NCBI GenBank assembly: GCA_035325645.1 | Contig: DAOKZK010000012.1 | Location: forward strand, 1-57,722 | DNA length: 57,722 nucleotides | Source: Macondimonas sp035325645 | GTDB lineage: Bacteria; Pseudomonadota; Gammaproteobacteria; UBA5335 | Direction: 5' to 3' | In this document: positions 16,338 through 25,440 of the stretch, piece after piece | Layout: each line of letters starts with the position of its first letter | Numbering within the stretch: position 1 is the stretch's first letter | Program-made: the position numbers and the translations under genes | Notes under the pieces: generated by a model | What the model was told of the DNA's origin: nothing | Database searches by the model: none | What the model saw: the letters and a program-made list of their open reading frames with translations, nothing else

Positions 16338-16724
16338 ATGAACAAGCTGAGCGCGGGCCTGATGCTGGTCCTCCTATCCAGCGCGCCCGGTTGGGCATTG
16401 GCCCAGCAGACGTCCGCCCCTGTAGCGGACGAGAAGGGCGCAAGTCTGCCCGACCGGGACCAGATCTATGGGTTCGATCTGATGACGAAAGATGAGCGCA
16501 AGCAATACCGCGAACGTTATGAAGCGATCCAATCGGATGACGAGCGCCGGTCCTTTCTCGAAGCACACCAGACGCGGATGCAGGAACGTGCCCGCGCACT
16601 GGGCTTCGGGACCCCGGAACAAGGACAGGAGATGGCTCGGGAGGGAACTCTTGTGAAGGGCGGCTCTGACGGGAGCAAGCCGAAAAAGACCGGGCACGGC
16701 ATCCACGATTACCTGCACTATTGA
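16338..16724 (+). CDS. Small exported protein with a charged helical repeat
   Basis: Predicted periplasmic protein (128 aa), no named function. A signal peptide (1-22, ending ALA) precedes a charged, mostly helical region: DRDQIYGFDLMTKDER, then YRERYEAIQSDDER, then FLEAHQTRMQERARALG. This L-M-T-x-E-E-R pattern recurs in small secreted proteins of many proteobacteria. The C terminus is Gly/Lys-rich. Two adjacent ATGs are possible; the second (16338) is 5 nt from AAGGAG and preferred. It ends before a strong terminator. Confidence 0.7.
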   Translation: MNKLSAGLMLVLLSSAPGWALAQQTSAPVADEKGASLPDRDQIYGFDLMTKDERKQYRERYEAIQSDDERRSFLEAHQTRMQERARALGFGTPEQGQEMAREGTLVKGGSDGSKPKKTGHGIHDYLHY

Positions 16725-16749
16725 TCAGCGACCCGCATCGATCGAACGG

Positions 16750-16773
16750 AAGGCGCCTCACGGCGCCTTTTTT
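16750..16773 (+). terminator. Intrinsic terminator
   Basis: An 8-bp perfect stem (AAGGCGCC at 16750-16757 with GGCGCCTT at 16762-16769), loop TCAC, runs into a T tract (16768-16773). It lies 26 nt after the small exported protein gene and closes that transcript. Confidence 0.85.
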
Positions 16774-16892
16774 CGTGCACCCGGCGGGTCAAGAAAACGC
16801 GCCACTTGCCGTTATCCGGACTGACATGTTCGCAACATTTCGCTCGATTGTTGCAGCGTGGCTCAAAAGACGATCTGACGGGAGTGCCTAAC

Positions 16893-17297
16893 ATGAAAAT
16901 CCATCAAATATGGGGTGCAGCGGTGCTGGGTTGCTCGACCGCCCTGGCTCATGCCGACATGACGCTTCTCGATTACGAGGAGATGGCCAACATCAGCGGG
17001 CAGGCCTATTACCTCTCGCTGGGCTCGGTCGCCATCCCCTTCGGCCTGAAAACCCTTGCGGAACGACACATCCAGATCGGCCCGCTCGGTATCAGCGCCT
17101 TCGCGCTCGGCGTCGAAAGCCGCGCGCAACCCCTTTTCACGATATCTCGAAACTTGCTCGTCGCCAGTTTCAATGGGATCAATACCACCGCCTACGGAGC
17201 CATCGAAGCGGCACTTGGAGCAGCGCCGGCGCCTTACGGAACGATCGGGACCACGGTATGGGGCTACGTCCCGCTGCCGACGCTCAAATTCGAGTAA
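16893..17297 (+). CDS. Small secreted hydrophobic protein with a GQA motif
   Basis: Predicted exported protein (134 aa), not assigned to a named family with confidence. A signal peptide (1-21, ending AHA) is followed at once by MTLLDYEEMANISGQA. This resembles the short L-D-x-E-E-x-x-x-x-x-G-Q-A box found just after the signal peptide in some secreted surface or pilus-associated proteins, including DUF6160-like ones. The rest is Gly/Ala/Ile/Leu-rich with few charges and predicted beta strand. GGGAG lies 8 nt before the ATG. It is a lone gene on the plus strand. Confidence 0.65.
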   Translation: MKIHQIWGAAVLGCSTALAHADMTLLDYEEMANISGQAYYLSLGSVAIPFGLKTLAERHIQIGPLGISAFALGVESRAQPLFTISRNLLVASFNGINTTAYGAIEAALGAAPAPYGTIGTTVWGYVPLPTLKFE

Positions 17298-17348
17298 ACC
17301 GGGCGAGGTCATCGCGCCCTGAGCACCGGCGCTCTCGGGCATCCGGCG

Positions 17349-18491
17349 CTATCCGGTCAGTTCCTCATACACGGCTAGGGTTTGCGCCACCACGTGCGCC
17401 TCGGTGAACTGCTCGATCACCCGCGTGCGCCCGGCCTGGCCCATCCGTTGGCAGCGTTCAGGATTGGCGAGCAACGTTTCCAGGGCTTGCGCGAGCGCAT
17501 CGGCATCGCGCGGCGGCACGAGCAGTCCGTTGACGCCATCCCGGACGATCTCGCGGCATCCGGGCCGATCGGCGGCAATGAGGGCGCAGCCGCAGGCCGC
17601 GGCCTCAATCAGGATGCGCGGCACGCCCTCCCCATAAGCCGTCGGCAAACAGACGATGTCGGTCGCCGCGAGAATCTCCGGCATGTCCTGCCGATAACCC
17701 CACCACTGCACGGCACCCGCGGCGTTCCATGCGGCCAGTTCCTGTTCCGTCAGGCTGTCCGGATTGCCCGGATCCGGCAGACCCAGCAGCACGAACTCCG
17801 CCGCCACGCCGCCAGCCCGCAACCGGCGGGCCGCCGCGACGAATTCCGCCACCCCTTTGTCGCGCAGCATGCGCGAGGCGAATACCACGCGCGCGCAACC
17901 GCCCGAGGGACGCGGCAGCGGCCGATAGCGCGCAGGATCGACCCCGCAACCCAGGATGACCTGCGCCTGATCGGCCGCGACAAAAGCTTGATCAACGAAG
18001 AAATTCCGGTCATCCGGGTTCTCGAAAATCGCCCGGCAGCGCGCTCCGCCCAAAGCCAGTCGATAGGCCATCCCGACCCCCCGTCGCAGCACCCGGCCAG
18101 TCAAACCGGGCGCCGTGGTGAAGACCCAGCCCCGTCCCGGAATGGTCGCCACATACGGCGCCGTGCCCAATAGACGCGCCATGAGGCCGCCGTAGAGCGC
18201 GGGCTTGATGGTGTACAGATGCACCAGATCGGGCTGCACCTGCCGATAAAGCCGTCCCAGAGCCAGCGGGCTTTGAAGCTCGCGCCAAGGCGCCATGCCG
18301 CGGCGGGTGAGCGGCAGGGGATGAAAAATGATTTCCTCGTCCGCGAGCAAGGCGCGGCCGGCCGCCTCGGGTTCTGGTGCCGCCAGATGCACTGTCCAGC
18401 CCGCCGCGCGCGCGGCGCGGGCCATGGCAAGACGATGCGCCAGGAAATAAGGCACCGTGTTGTGCACGTACAAGAGCCGCCGACCGGGCAT
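17349..18491 (-). CDS. Glycosyltransferase family 4
   Basis: GT-B fold glycosyltransferase of family GT4 (380 aa), cytoplasmic and likely membrane-associated, adding a sugar from an activated donor during surface polysaccharide assembly. The N-terminal acceptor domain begins RRLLYVHNTVPYFLAHR; the C-terminal donor domain has VVFASRMLRDKG and the E-x7-E element in EGVPRILIEAAACG. Donor and acceptor cannot be told from motifs. It is divergent from the three plus-strand glycosyltransferases. Confidence 0.88.
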   Translation of the reverse strand: MPGRRLLYVHNTVPYFLAHRLAMARAARAAGWTVHLAAPEPEAAGRALLADEEIIFHPLPLTRRGMAPWRELQSPLALGRLYRQVQPDLVHLYTIKPALYGGLMARLLGTAPYVATIPGRGWVFTTAPGLTGRVLRRGVGMAYRLALGGARCRAIFENPDDRNFFVDQAFVAADQAQVILGCGVDPARYRPLPRPSGGCARVVFASRMLRDKGVAEFVAAARRLRAGGVAAEFVLLGLPDPGNPDSLTEQELAAWNAAGAVQWWGYRQDMPEILAATDIVCLPTAYGEGVPRILIEAAACGCALIAADRPGCREIVRDGVNGLLVPPRDADALAQALETLLANPERCQRMGQAGRTRVIEQFTEAHVVAQTLAVYEELTG

Positions 18492-18581
18492 GATCCCCTC
18501 CCAGGCAAACCGGGGATTCTAATTCAGTCGCAGGCCGGGCCGACGCGGTAAGATAGCGGTTTTGACCTGCCGGACGAGCCC

Positions 18582-19490
18582 GTGCCCCCGCGTGTCAGCG
18601 TCGTGCTTCCCACTTACAACCGCGCCGGCGTACTCGGCCGCGCGGTGCGCAGCGTGCTGGCCCAGAGCGAATCCGATCTCGAGCTCATCGTGGTGGATGA
18701 TGCCTCCACTGACGAGACGCCGCGCGTCTTGGCCGGTTTCGACGACCCACGCCTGCATGTGTTGCGCCACGACAGCCGGCGCGGCGGCGCGGCCGCGCGC
18801 AACACCGGCCTTGCCGAGGCGCGCGCAGATTGGGTCGCCTTTCAGGACAGCGACGATGAATGGCTGCTCGACAAACTCGCCCGCCAACTCGCCTTGACCG
18901 CAGAGAATTCAGCACTGGGCGCAGTCTACTGCGCCTTCGTGCGCATCAGCGGGGAGGATGCCACACGCACGCCGGCTCCGAAGCACAAGCGGCGTGCCGG
19001 CTGGCTGCATGCCGACATCCTGCGCGACAGCTTCATCAGCACGCAGACGCTCCTGGTGCGGCGCGCGGCGCTGGACGCCGTGGGCGGATTCGACGCCGAG
19101 CTGCCGCGTTTCCAGGACTGGGAACTGATGATGCGCCTCAGTCGCCAGCATCCCATCGGCTGCGTGGATGAACCGCTGGTGATCGTGCACACCCTACCCG
19201 ATGCCATCACGGCCGATGCCGTCGCGCGCCTGCGCGCCCGGACACGCATCGTCGAGCGCCATGCGCTGTGGCTGGCGGCACATCCGCGCACACTGGCCGA
19301 GCATCTCTACGCCATCGGTCATCTGCACGCCCTGGCCGGCGAGACCGCGGCGGCGCGGCACTGGCTGCGCCGGGCCGTGGCAGTCGATCATCGGTTTCTG
19401 AAAGCTTGGGCCGCGTTGGCCCTGACCGGCCTGGGCACGGCGGGCTACGCGCGGGCAACGCGGCTGCGCGGACAGTGGCGCGAAGCATGA
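18582..19490 (+). CDS. Glycosyltransferase family 2
   Basis: GT-A fold family 2 glycosyltransferase (302 aa). The nucleotide-sugar site VSVVLPTYNRAG, DDASTDETP and the metal-binding QDSDDEW are present, followed by the acceptor-side region to about residue 210. A C-terminal helical part (AEHLYAIGHLHALAGE and on) looks like a tetratricopeptide-type tail. The start is GTG at 18582. It overlaps the next gene in ATGA and starts a three-gene glycosyltransferase operon. Confidence 0.88.
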   Translation: MPPRVSVVLPTYNRAGVLGRAVRSVLAQSESDLELIVVDDASTDETPRVLAGFDDPRLHVLRHDSRRGGAAARNTGLAEARADWVAFQDSDDEWLLDKLARQLALTAENSALGAVYCAFVRISGEDATRTPAPKHKRRAGWLHADILRDSFISTQTLLVRRAALDAVGGFDAELPRFQDWELMMRLSRQHPIGCVDEPLVIVHTLPDAITADAVARLRARTRIVERHALWLAAHPRTLAEHLYAIGHLHALAGETAAARHWLRRAVAVDHRFLKAWAALALTGLGTAGYARATRLRGQWREA

Positions 19491-20449
19491 CTGCACCGGC
19501 CCTCCCGACCCTCGCCATCGTCATCGTCAACTGGAACGCCGGCGATCAGCTGCGCGCCTGCCTGCAGGCCTTGACCGACGCCAAACGAACGCAGTTCTGC
19601 CTGCAGCACGTCGTGGTGGTGGACAACGCCTCGAGCGATGACTCGTTGCTCGATCTGCCTGACGACGCCCTGCCGCTGCAGATCATCCGCAATCCGGACA
19701 ATCGCGGCTTCGGTGCCGCCTGCAACCAGGGCGCCCGGCGGTGCACCACCGATTGGCTGCTCTTTCTGAACCCCGACACGCGGGTGGAACCCGAAGCCCT
19801 CGATCGAGCCATCGCCCATCTGCAGAGCGCAGACGGTGACCCAGCAGGGGTGTGCGGCGCCCATCTGCTGGACGCGCGCGGCGGCACCCATCGGCATTGC
19901 GCGCGCCGCGCCACACCCCTGCGCATGCTGGCGCACCTCTGCGGCATCGATCGCCTGACGCCCTGGACCAGCGGCTACCTGATGCGCCGCTGGGATCACG
20001 CCGACAGTCGCCCGGTCGATCACGTCATGGGCGCGTTCTACCTCATCCGGCGCCCGCTGTTCGAGGCGCTAGGCGGCTTCGATGAGCGCTTCTTCGTCTA
20101 TCTGGAGGATCTGGATCTGTCTGAGCGGGTCCAGCAGGCGGGCTTCGCGCTGCATTACCGCGCCGATGTGCGCGTCTTCCACAAGGGTGGCGGCACCTCG
20201 GAGCAGGTCAAGGCGCGCCGGCTCCATTACAGCCTGAATAGCCGCCTGCGCTACGCGCGCAAACATTTTTCGCTCCCCGGCGCCGTCGCGATCTGGGCCG
20301 GCACCCTCCTGCTCGAGCCACCGCTCAGGCTGGGCCAAGCGCTGGCGCGCGGTTCCATCGCCCAGGCCGGCGAGACGCTGCGGGCCTACCGCTGGCTGCT
20401 GCGCGATCTGCCGGCCTGCTGGCGTTTGCCGAGCCCATCTGTCCGATGA
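19487..20449 (+). CDS. Glycosyltransferase family 2, rhamnosyltransferase-like
   Basis: Family GT2 enzyme (320 aa) of the WcaA/rhamnosyltransferase-like type. It begins LAIVIVNWNAGDQL, has VVVDNASSDDSL, the NPDNRGFGAACNQG segment, the metal site LFLNPDTR and the FVYLEDLDLSER element typical of this subgroup. A hydrophobic C-terminal segment (about 262-285) may attach it to the inner membrane. The ATG at 19487 overlaps the previous stop; the longer frame upstream is the out-of-frame end of the preceding gene. Confidence 0.88.
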   Translation: MTAPALPTLAIVIVNWNAGDQLRACLQALTDAKRTQFCLQHVVVVDNASSDDSLLDLPDDALPLQIIRNPDNRGFGAACNQGARRCTTDWLLFLNPDTRVEPEALDRAIAHLQSADGDPAGVCGAHLLDARGGTHRHCARRATPLRMLAHLCGIDRLTPWTSGYLMRRWDHADSRPVDHVMGAFYLIRRPLFEALGGFDERFFVYLEDLDLSERVQQAGFALHYRADVRVFHKGGGTSEQVKARRLHYSLNSRLRYARKHFSLPGAVAIWAGTLLLEPPLRLGQALARGSIAQAGETLRAYRWLLRDLPACWRLPSPSVR

Positions 20450-21519
20450 AGGTGCTGTTGCTGAGTCGCTACGGCCGCCAGGGCGCCAGCACGCGTTTGC
20501 GGGCCTTGCAATATCTGCCGCATCTCGCAGGCGATGGCATTGACGTCGCGTGGGCGCCGCTGCTCGATGATGCCTATCTCGAGTCGCTCTACGGCGCCGG
20601 ACGACGGCCGTGGCCGCAGGTGGCGCGAGCCTATCTCGCGCGTCTGATGCAACTGCTGCGCGCGAGGGATTTCGATCTGCTCTGGATCGAAAAAGAGCTG
20701 TTCCCCATGCTGCCGGCCACGGTCGAGCGCCTGCTGGCAGCAACCGGCACGCCCTATGTCGTCGATTACGACGATGCCCTGTTCCACAACTACGACCTGC
20801 ACCGCAGCGCGCTCGTGCGTCGCCTGCTGGGGCACAAGATCGATCGCGTCATGGCCGGGGCGCGCCTGGTCATCGCCGGTAACGACTATCTCGCCGCGCG
20901 CGCCCGGCAGGCCGGCGCACGCTGGATCGAGCAACTGCCGACGGTGATCGACCTCGAACGCTATCCCGCCGTGCCGGATACGGCGCCCGATCCGGCCCGC
21001 CCTTTCACCATCGGCTGGATCGGCTCTCCGCAGACAGCAGACTACCTCGCTGCCGTCGCGGAGCCCCTGCGCCGACTGCTGGATCGGCGCGGGGCGCGCC
21101 TGGCGCTCATCGGCGCCGGCCGCGGCGCGCCGGCGGACCTGCCGGCCGAGGTCCGCCCGTGGTCGGAAGCGGGCGAGGTGGCGGACATCGCCACCTTCGA
21201 TGTCGGCATCATGCCGCTGCCCGATGCCCCGTGGGAGCGCGGCAAGTGTGGCTACAAGCTGATCCAGTACATGGCCTGCGCCAAGCCGGTGGTGGCCTCG
21301 CCGGTGGGCGTCAACCGGCAACTGGTGACGCCCGGAGTGAACGGTTATCTCGCCACGACAGCCGTGGAGTGGCTACAGGCGCTGGAACGACTGCAGGCGG
21401 ACCGCGCGCTTGGCCCGTATCTGGGCGCAGCGGGCCGCACCCTGGTTGTCGACCGGTACTGTCTGCAAGTGACGGCGCCGCGACTGGCGTCGCTCTTGCG
21501 CCGCGCCGCGCATTCCTGA
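20446..21519 (+). CDS. Glycosyltransferase family 4, last gene of the cluster
   Basis: GT-B type glycosyltransferase (357 aa). It starts MKVLLLSRYGRQGASTRLR; the donor domain has FTIGWIGSPQT, FDVGIMPLPDAPWERGKCG and YKLIQYMACAKPVVASPVG, the pattern of GT4 enzymes acting in exopolysaccharide or O-chain synthesis. It overlaps the previous gene in ATGA. No flippase, polymerase or chain-length regulator gene lies nearby, so the cluster either supplies a lipopolysaccharide core or depends on genes elsewhere. Confidence 0.87.
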   Translation: MKVLLLSRYGRQGASTRLRALQYLPHLAGDGIDVAWAPLLDDAYLESLYGAGRRPWPQVARAYLARLMQLLRARDFDLLWIEKELFPMLPATVERLLAATGTPYVVDYDDALFHNYDLHRSALVRRLLGHKIDRVMAGARLVIAGNDYLAARARQAGARWIEQLPTVIDLERYPAVPDTAPDPARPFTIGWIGSPQTADYLAAVAEPLRRLLDRRGARLALIGAGRGAPADLPAEVRPWSEAGEVADIATFDVGIMPLPDAPWERGKCGYKLIQYMACAKPVVASPVGVNRQLVTPGVNGYLATTAVEWLQALERLQADRALGPYLGAAGRTLVVDRYCLQVTAPRLASLLRRAAHS

Positions 21520-21619
21520 GCCATGCCCTCGATGGGCCGGGTTTCTCTACAATGAGCAGTGTCGCCACGCGGACGACACACCGGGGTGCCGTCATGCATG
21601 ACGCATCATCGGCAGAGCG

Positions 21620-24334
21620 ATGAAAGGCCGCAAGCGAAGGAGCAGAGCCGTGTTCAAGCGCTGGGGCATACGCGATCGCATGCTGCTGATGGCGCTGGTG
21701 CCACCGACGCTGATCGCGCTCATCCTGGGCTTTTACGTCATCAACCTGCGCATCCAGGAACTCGCCCAGATCCATCAGGACAAGGGTGAAGCCCTGACGC
21801 GCCAGATGATTCCTGTGGCCCGCGACGCGCTCACGAGCGGAAACCGGTCGCTCTTGGCCGATCAGGTCGCCGTGATGCTGGGCACGCCCAGCGTAGTGGA
21901 TGTCGTCATCACCGACCGGCGCGGAGAGATCGTGCTGCGTCGCAGCCGGCCGCCGCAGGAAGATCTCGCCGATGCCTCCCGCTTCAGTCGCTGGCTCCGC
22001 GTGAGCGAACGCGACGAGACGCTCTTCACTCGCGCCATCCCGGCGGCGGCCAACGAGGACGATATTCTCGGCGAGGTGACCATCCGCCTCTCGCGCACCC
22101 TGACGCGCATGCGCCAGATGGAAGTCTTGTTCAACGGCACACTGATCATCGGGGTCGGACTACTGATCAGTTACTTCCTGGCCCTCAGCACCAGCCGCGA
22201 CATCGTGGTACCGATCCTGCGCCTGACCCGTGCAGTGCGCAGCTTCCGGCGCGGACAGCTCACGCGGCGCGTCCCCGAGGTGTCAGGCGGGGAACTGGGC
22301 ACTCTGGAACGCGGCATCAACGCCATGGCCGATGCCCTGCTGGCGATTCGGCAAGAGCTGCAGGGTCAGATCTATCAATCGAACGCCGAACTGCGCACCA
22401 CGCTGGAGGAACTGGAAGTCAAGAACGTGGAACTGGACCTCGCGCGCCAACGCGCCGAGGAAGCCAGCCGCGTCAAATCCCGATTTCTGGCCAACATGAG
22501 CCATGAAATCCGCACGCCCATCAACGGCATCCTGGGCTTCGCCCGACTCCTCGCGGACAAACGGTTGCCCCAGGACGCGCAGGAGTACGCCGACATCATC
22601 CGCCAGTCCGCAGAGAATCTCCTGGGAATCATCGAGGACATCCTCGACTTTTCGCGCATCGAGGCTGGCAAACTGAGTCTGCAACCGCTCGATTTCAACC
22701 TGCACCGACTGGTGGAGGAAGTGACCGAACTGCTTGCGCCCATGGCCTTTGACAAACGGCTGGAACTGGTGCCTCTCATTTACCGTGATGTGCCGGAGTG
22801 GGTGCATGGCGACGTGCACCGCGTCCGCCAAGTGCTGACCAACCTGATCGGTAATGCGGTCAAGTTCACGCTGCACGGCCAAATCACGGTGCGCGCAATG
22901 CTCGAGGACAAAACCGATACCGGGACCGTCATCCGCCTGACGGTCACCGATACGGGCATCGGAATCGATGCGCGTCAGCAGCAGCAAATCTTCCAGCCCT
23001 TCACACAGGTCGATGCCCGTGCCACCCGCCAATTCGGGGGTACCGGCCTCGGCCTGTTCATCTCCGAGCGACTGGTCCGGGCGATGGGCGGGCAGATCGG
23101 GCTCGACAGCACACCAGGAAAGGGTTCGGCATTCTGGTTCACCGTTCCGCTGCGCCCGGCCGACCATCAGCCAAGCAGCGCGCCGGCACCCGCACCTCCC
23201 GGAGGCCGTCGGGTGCTGGTCTGGGACGGTTTCGCCCTGGGTCGACGGGCCCTGCGCCATTGTCTGGAAGACTGGGGTCTCCTGGTCGAGGAGGCGGAAA
23301 CGTTCCAACATCTGCTGCAACGCGCCCGCGAGCAACCGACAACGGTCGTCATCGGGCTCGGCGCACAGGGCCTGGCGTTGCCCGAAGTCAAAGCGCAGTT
23401 CCATACCCTGCGCGCCGAGGGCTGCGAGATCATCGCGCTGATCAATTCACTCGACCAGACGCTGCACGAACAGATCCGATCGGCTGGCGCATCGGCGTGC
23501 CTGCCCAAACTGCTGAGTCGGCGCGAACTGAAGGCCCGCCTCTGTCAGTCCTTGATTCTGGACGACGCAGCCCAGAAGCCCGCTGGCAGCAGCGATCATG
23601 CAGCCGCCCCCCTCGGCGGGTATCGCCTGCTCGTTGCCGACGACAATCGGATCAACCTGCGGCTGCTGGCGACACTGTTGCGGCGCCAAGGGGCGGAAGT
23701 AGACGAGGCGAGCGATGGTCAGGGGGCCGTCGAAGCCTTCGCCCAGCGCGCCTACGGCGCCGTCCTGCTGGACGTGCACATGCCGGTGATGAGCGGGCTG
23801 GACGCGGTACGCGCCATGCGCCGGCTGGAAGTGCCCGGGCAGCGCACCACCATCCTTGCCGTCACGGCCAACGCGGTTCCCGAGGAATGGGCCACGTTCC
23901 GTGCGGCGGGAATGGATGATTGTCTGGTCAAGCCGGTCGACGAACGCCGGTTGCTGGATCTGTTGCGGCAGTACGGCATCGGCAGGGGCGAATCGCCCGA
24001 TACGGTGCCGGTCGATGCTTCACCAATACTCGATGCGGATTTGCGGGCCATGCTTTTGGCCGATCTCACCGATCAGCAGCGCCAACTCATCGCCGCCGCA
24101 CAAAGCGGCGACCGTCCCGCCCTGCAGTCCTTGGCGCACAAGATCCATGGATCAGCCGCCTTTTGCCGTCTGCCGGCCCTCAAGGCCGCTGCCGCCGCGC
24201 TCGAAAACCACCTCCGCGAAACCGGAAGCAACACGCAAACAGCGGAACTGATCCGACAGTTATCCGCAGCCATTACCCGCGTCCTTTACACGCTGGAATC
24301 GCCTCAAGGGGCCGCTTCCTCCATCACGGCATAG
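21620..24334 (+). CDS. barA: BarA/GacS-type hybrid sensor histidine kinase
   Basis: Inner-membrane hybrid kinase (904 aa), expected to feed a UvrY/GacA-type regulator and so the Csr/Rsm small RNA system. Order: TM1 (about 22-43), periplasmic sensor (45-168), TM2 (170-190), HAMP (190-245), coiled coil, HisKA with His295 in MSHEIRTP, ATPase with NAVKF, DTGIGI and GGTGLGL, a degenerate receiver-like domain (530-650), a true receiver with Asp718 in LLDVHMPVMSG, and an HPt domain with His840 in AHKIHGSAAF. The first receiver has no acceptor Asp in the expected place. Its last 31 bp overlap the convergent acpS gene. Confidence 0.92.
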   Translation: MKGRKRRSRAVFKRWGIRDRMLLMALVPPTLIALILGFYVINLRIQELAQIHQDKGEALTRQMIPVARDALTSGNRSLLADQVAVMLGTPSVVDVVITDRRGEIVLRRSRPPQEDLADASRFSRWLRVSERDETLFTRAIPAAANEDDILGEVTIRLSRTLTRMRQMEVLFNGTLIIGVGLLISYFLALSTSRDIVVPILRLTRAVRSFRRGQLTRRVPEVSGGELGTLERGINAMADALLAIRQELQGQIYQSNAELRTTLEELEVKNVELDLARQRAEEASRVKSRFLANMSHEIRTPINGILGFARLLADKRLPQDAQEYADIIRQSAENLLGIIEDILDFSRIEAGKLSLQPLDFNLHRLVEEVTELLAPMAFDKRLELVPLIYRDVPEWVHGDVHRVRQVLTNLIGNAVKFTLHGQITVRAMLEDKTDTGTVIRLTVTDTGIGIDARQQQQIFQPFTQVDARATRQFGGTGLGLFISERLVRAMGGQIGLDSTPGKGSAFWFTVPLRPADHQPSSAPAPAPPGGRRVLVWDGFALGRRALRHCLEDWGLLVEEAETFQHLLQRAREQPTTVVIGLGAQGLALPEVKAQFHTLRAEGCEIIALINSLDQTLHEQIRSAGASACLPKLLSRRELKARLCQSLILDDAAQKPAGSSDHAAAPLGGYRLLVADDNRINLRLLATLLRRQGAEVDEASDGQGAVEAFAQRAYGAVLLDVHMPVMSGLDAVRAMRRLEVPGQRTTILAVTANAVPEEWATFRAAGMDDCLVKPVDERRLLDLLRQYGIGRGESPDTVPVDASPILDADLRAMLLADLTDQQRQLIAAAQSGDRPALQSLAHKIHGSAAFCRLPALKAAAAALENHLRETGSNTQTAELIRQLSAAITRVLYTLESPQGAASSITA

Positions 24335-24690
24335 GCCACCGCGTAGTCGCGCTCGTCGCTGATAGTGAGCCACAGGCGCGTCTGGCCGCGCCCAGCGACG
24401 CAATCTGCTGCGGCTCCATACAATCGCACGCCCGGCGCGCCCCGCGCATCATGCACGACCTCGATCTGCGACGGACCCACACCGTTCCGAAAGCCGGTTC
24501 CCAGCGCCTTGGCCACGGCCTCCTTGGCCGCGAAGCGGCGTGCCAGCAGCCGCGCCGGATCGGCAGCGTCGCAGTAGCCGAGCCATTCACCCGCGTGCAG
24601 GATGCGCCGGGCAAACCGCTCGCCGTGTCGTTCACAAACGGCGCGTATCCGGCTCACAGCGACGATGTCCGTGCCGATGCCCAGAATCAT
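24304..24690 (-). CDS. acpS: Holo-[acyl-carrier-protein] synthase
   Basis: AcpS (128 aa) transfers phosphopantetheine from CoA to acyl carrier protein. The N-terminal GIGTDIVAVSRI with its metal-binding Asp, the RFAAKEAVAKALGTG motif with catalytic Glu and Lys, and LTISDERDYAVAYAV are complete. It overlaps pdxJ in ATGA as the last gene of the long minus-strand run, and its 3' end lies inside the 3' end of barA, so the two transcripts are complementary there. Confidence 0.95.
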   Translation of the reverse strand: MILGIGTDIVAVSRIRAVCERHGERFARRILHAGEWLGYCDAADPARLLARRFAAKEAVAKALGTGFRNGVGPSQIEVVHDARGAPGVRLYGAAADCVAGRGQTRLWLTISDERDYAVAYAVMEEAAP

Positions 24691-25433
24691 CCGCGCCGCG
24701 CCTCGACCATCAGCCGTTTCATCTCGCGCACCGCCCCGGTCAGGCCGGTCAGCACCGCCCGTGCCACGATGGCGTGACCGATGTTGAGTTCGACGATGGG
24801 CGTCAGCGCGGCAACGGGCCCGACGTTGTGATAATTCAGCCCGTGTCCGGCATGCACTTTGAGGCCCTCCTGCGCAGCCAAATCGGCCGCAGCCGCGAGT
24901 CGTGCCAGTTCGCGTGCACGCTCGGCAGGGCTCGTGGCACCCGCGTAGCCGCCGGTGTGCAACTCCACAGCCGTGGCGCCGGTCCGCAGGCTGGCGGCAA
25001 TCTGTTCAGGGTCCGGATCGATGAACAAGGCCACTTCGATTCCGGCCATTTCCAGACGACGGCAGACTTCGGCGATGTCCGCCTCGCGGCTGCGCACATC
25101 CAGCCCCCCTTCGGTGGTCAGCTCCTCGCGCCGCTCGGGTACGAGACAGCAGGCCTGCGGGGCGAGCGCGAGCGCGAGCGCCACCATCTCGCCCGTGACC
25201 GCCATTTCGAGATTCAGCCGGGTCTGCACCAGTTCCCGCAGCAGCCGGACGTCACGGTCCTGGATATGGCGCCGGTCCTCGCGCAGATGGACGGTGATGC
25301 TGTCGGCGCCGGCCTGTTCGGCGATCAGCGCCGCTTGCAGCGGATCGGGATACGCCGTGCGCCGCGCCTGACGCAAGGTCGCCACGTGATCGATGTTCAC
25401 CCCCAGGGCGGGAAGGAAGGCCGGTGCATGCAT
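24687..25433 (-). CDS. pdxJ: Pyridoxine 5'-phosphate synthase
   Basis: PdxJ (248 aa) condenses 1-deoxyxylulose 5-phosphate with 3-amino-2-oxopropyl phosphate to pyridoxine 5'-phosphate in the DXP-dependent vitamin B6 pathway. The TIM-barrel signatures LGVNIDHVATLRQAR, ITVHLREDRRHIQD, NLEMA, VELHTGGYA, HAGHGLNYHN and ELNIGHAIVA are all present. The ATG at 25433 matches the family start; its ribosome binding site (AGGAG) is 12 nt away, which is long. It is 7 nt from recO on the same strand. Confidence 0.95.
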   Translation of the reverse strand: MHAPAFLPALGVNIDHVATLRQARRTAYPDPLQAALIAEQAGADSITVHLREDRRHIQDRDVRLLRELVQTRLNLEMAVTGEMVALALALAPQACCLVPERREELTTEGGLDVRSREADIAEVCRRLEMAGIEVALFIDPDPEQIAASLRTGATAVELHTGGYAGATSPAERARELARLAAAADLAAQEGLKVHAGHGLNYHNVGPVAALTPIVELNIGHAIVARAVLTGLTGAVREMKRLMVEARRG

Positions 25434-25440
25434 GACGAAA

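Noticed and set aside
25150..25190. Short GCGAGC tandem run in pdxJ
   Set aside because: It simply encodes the ALALALA helix stretch of PdxJ and is too short to be notable.
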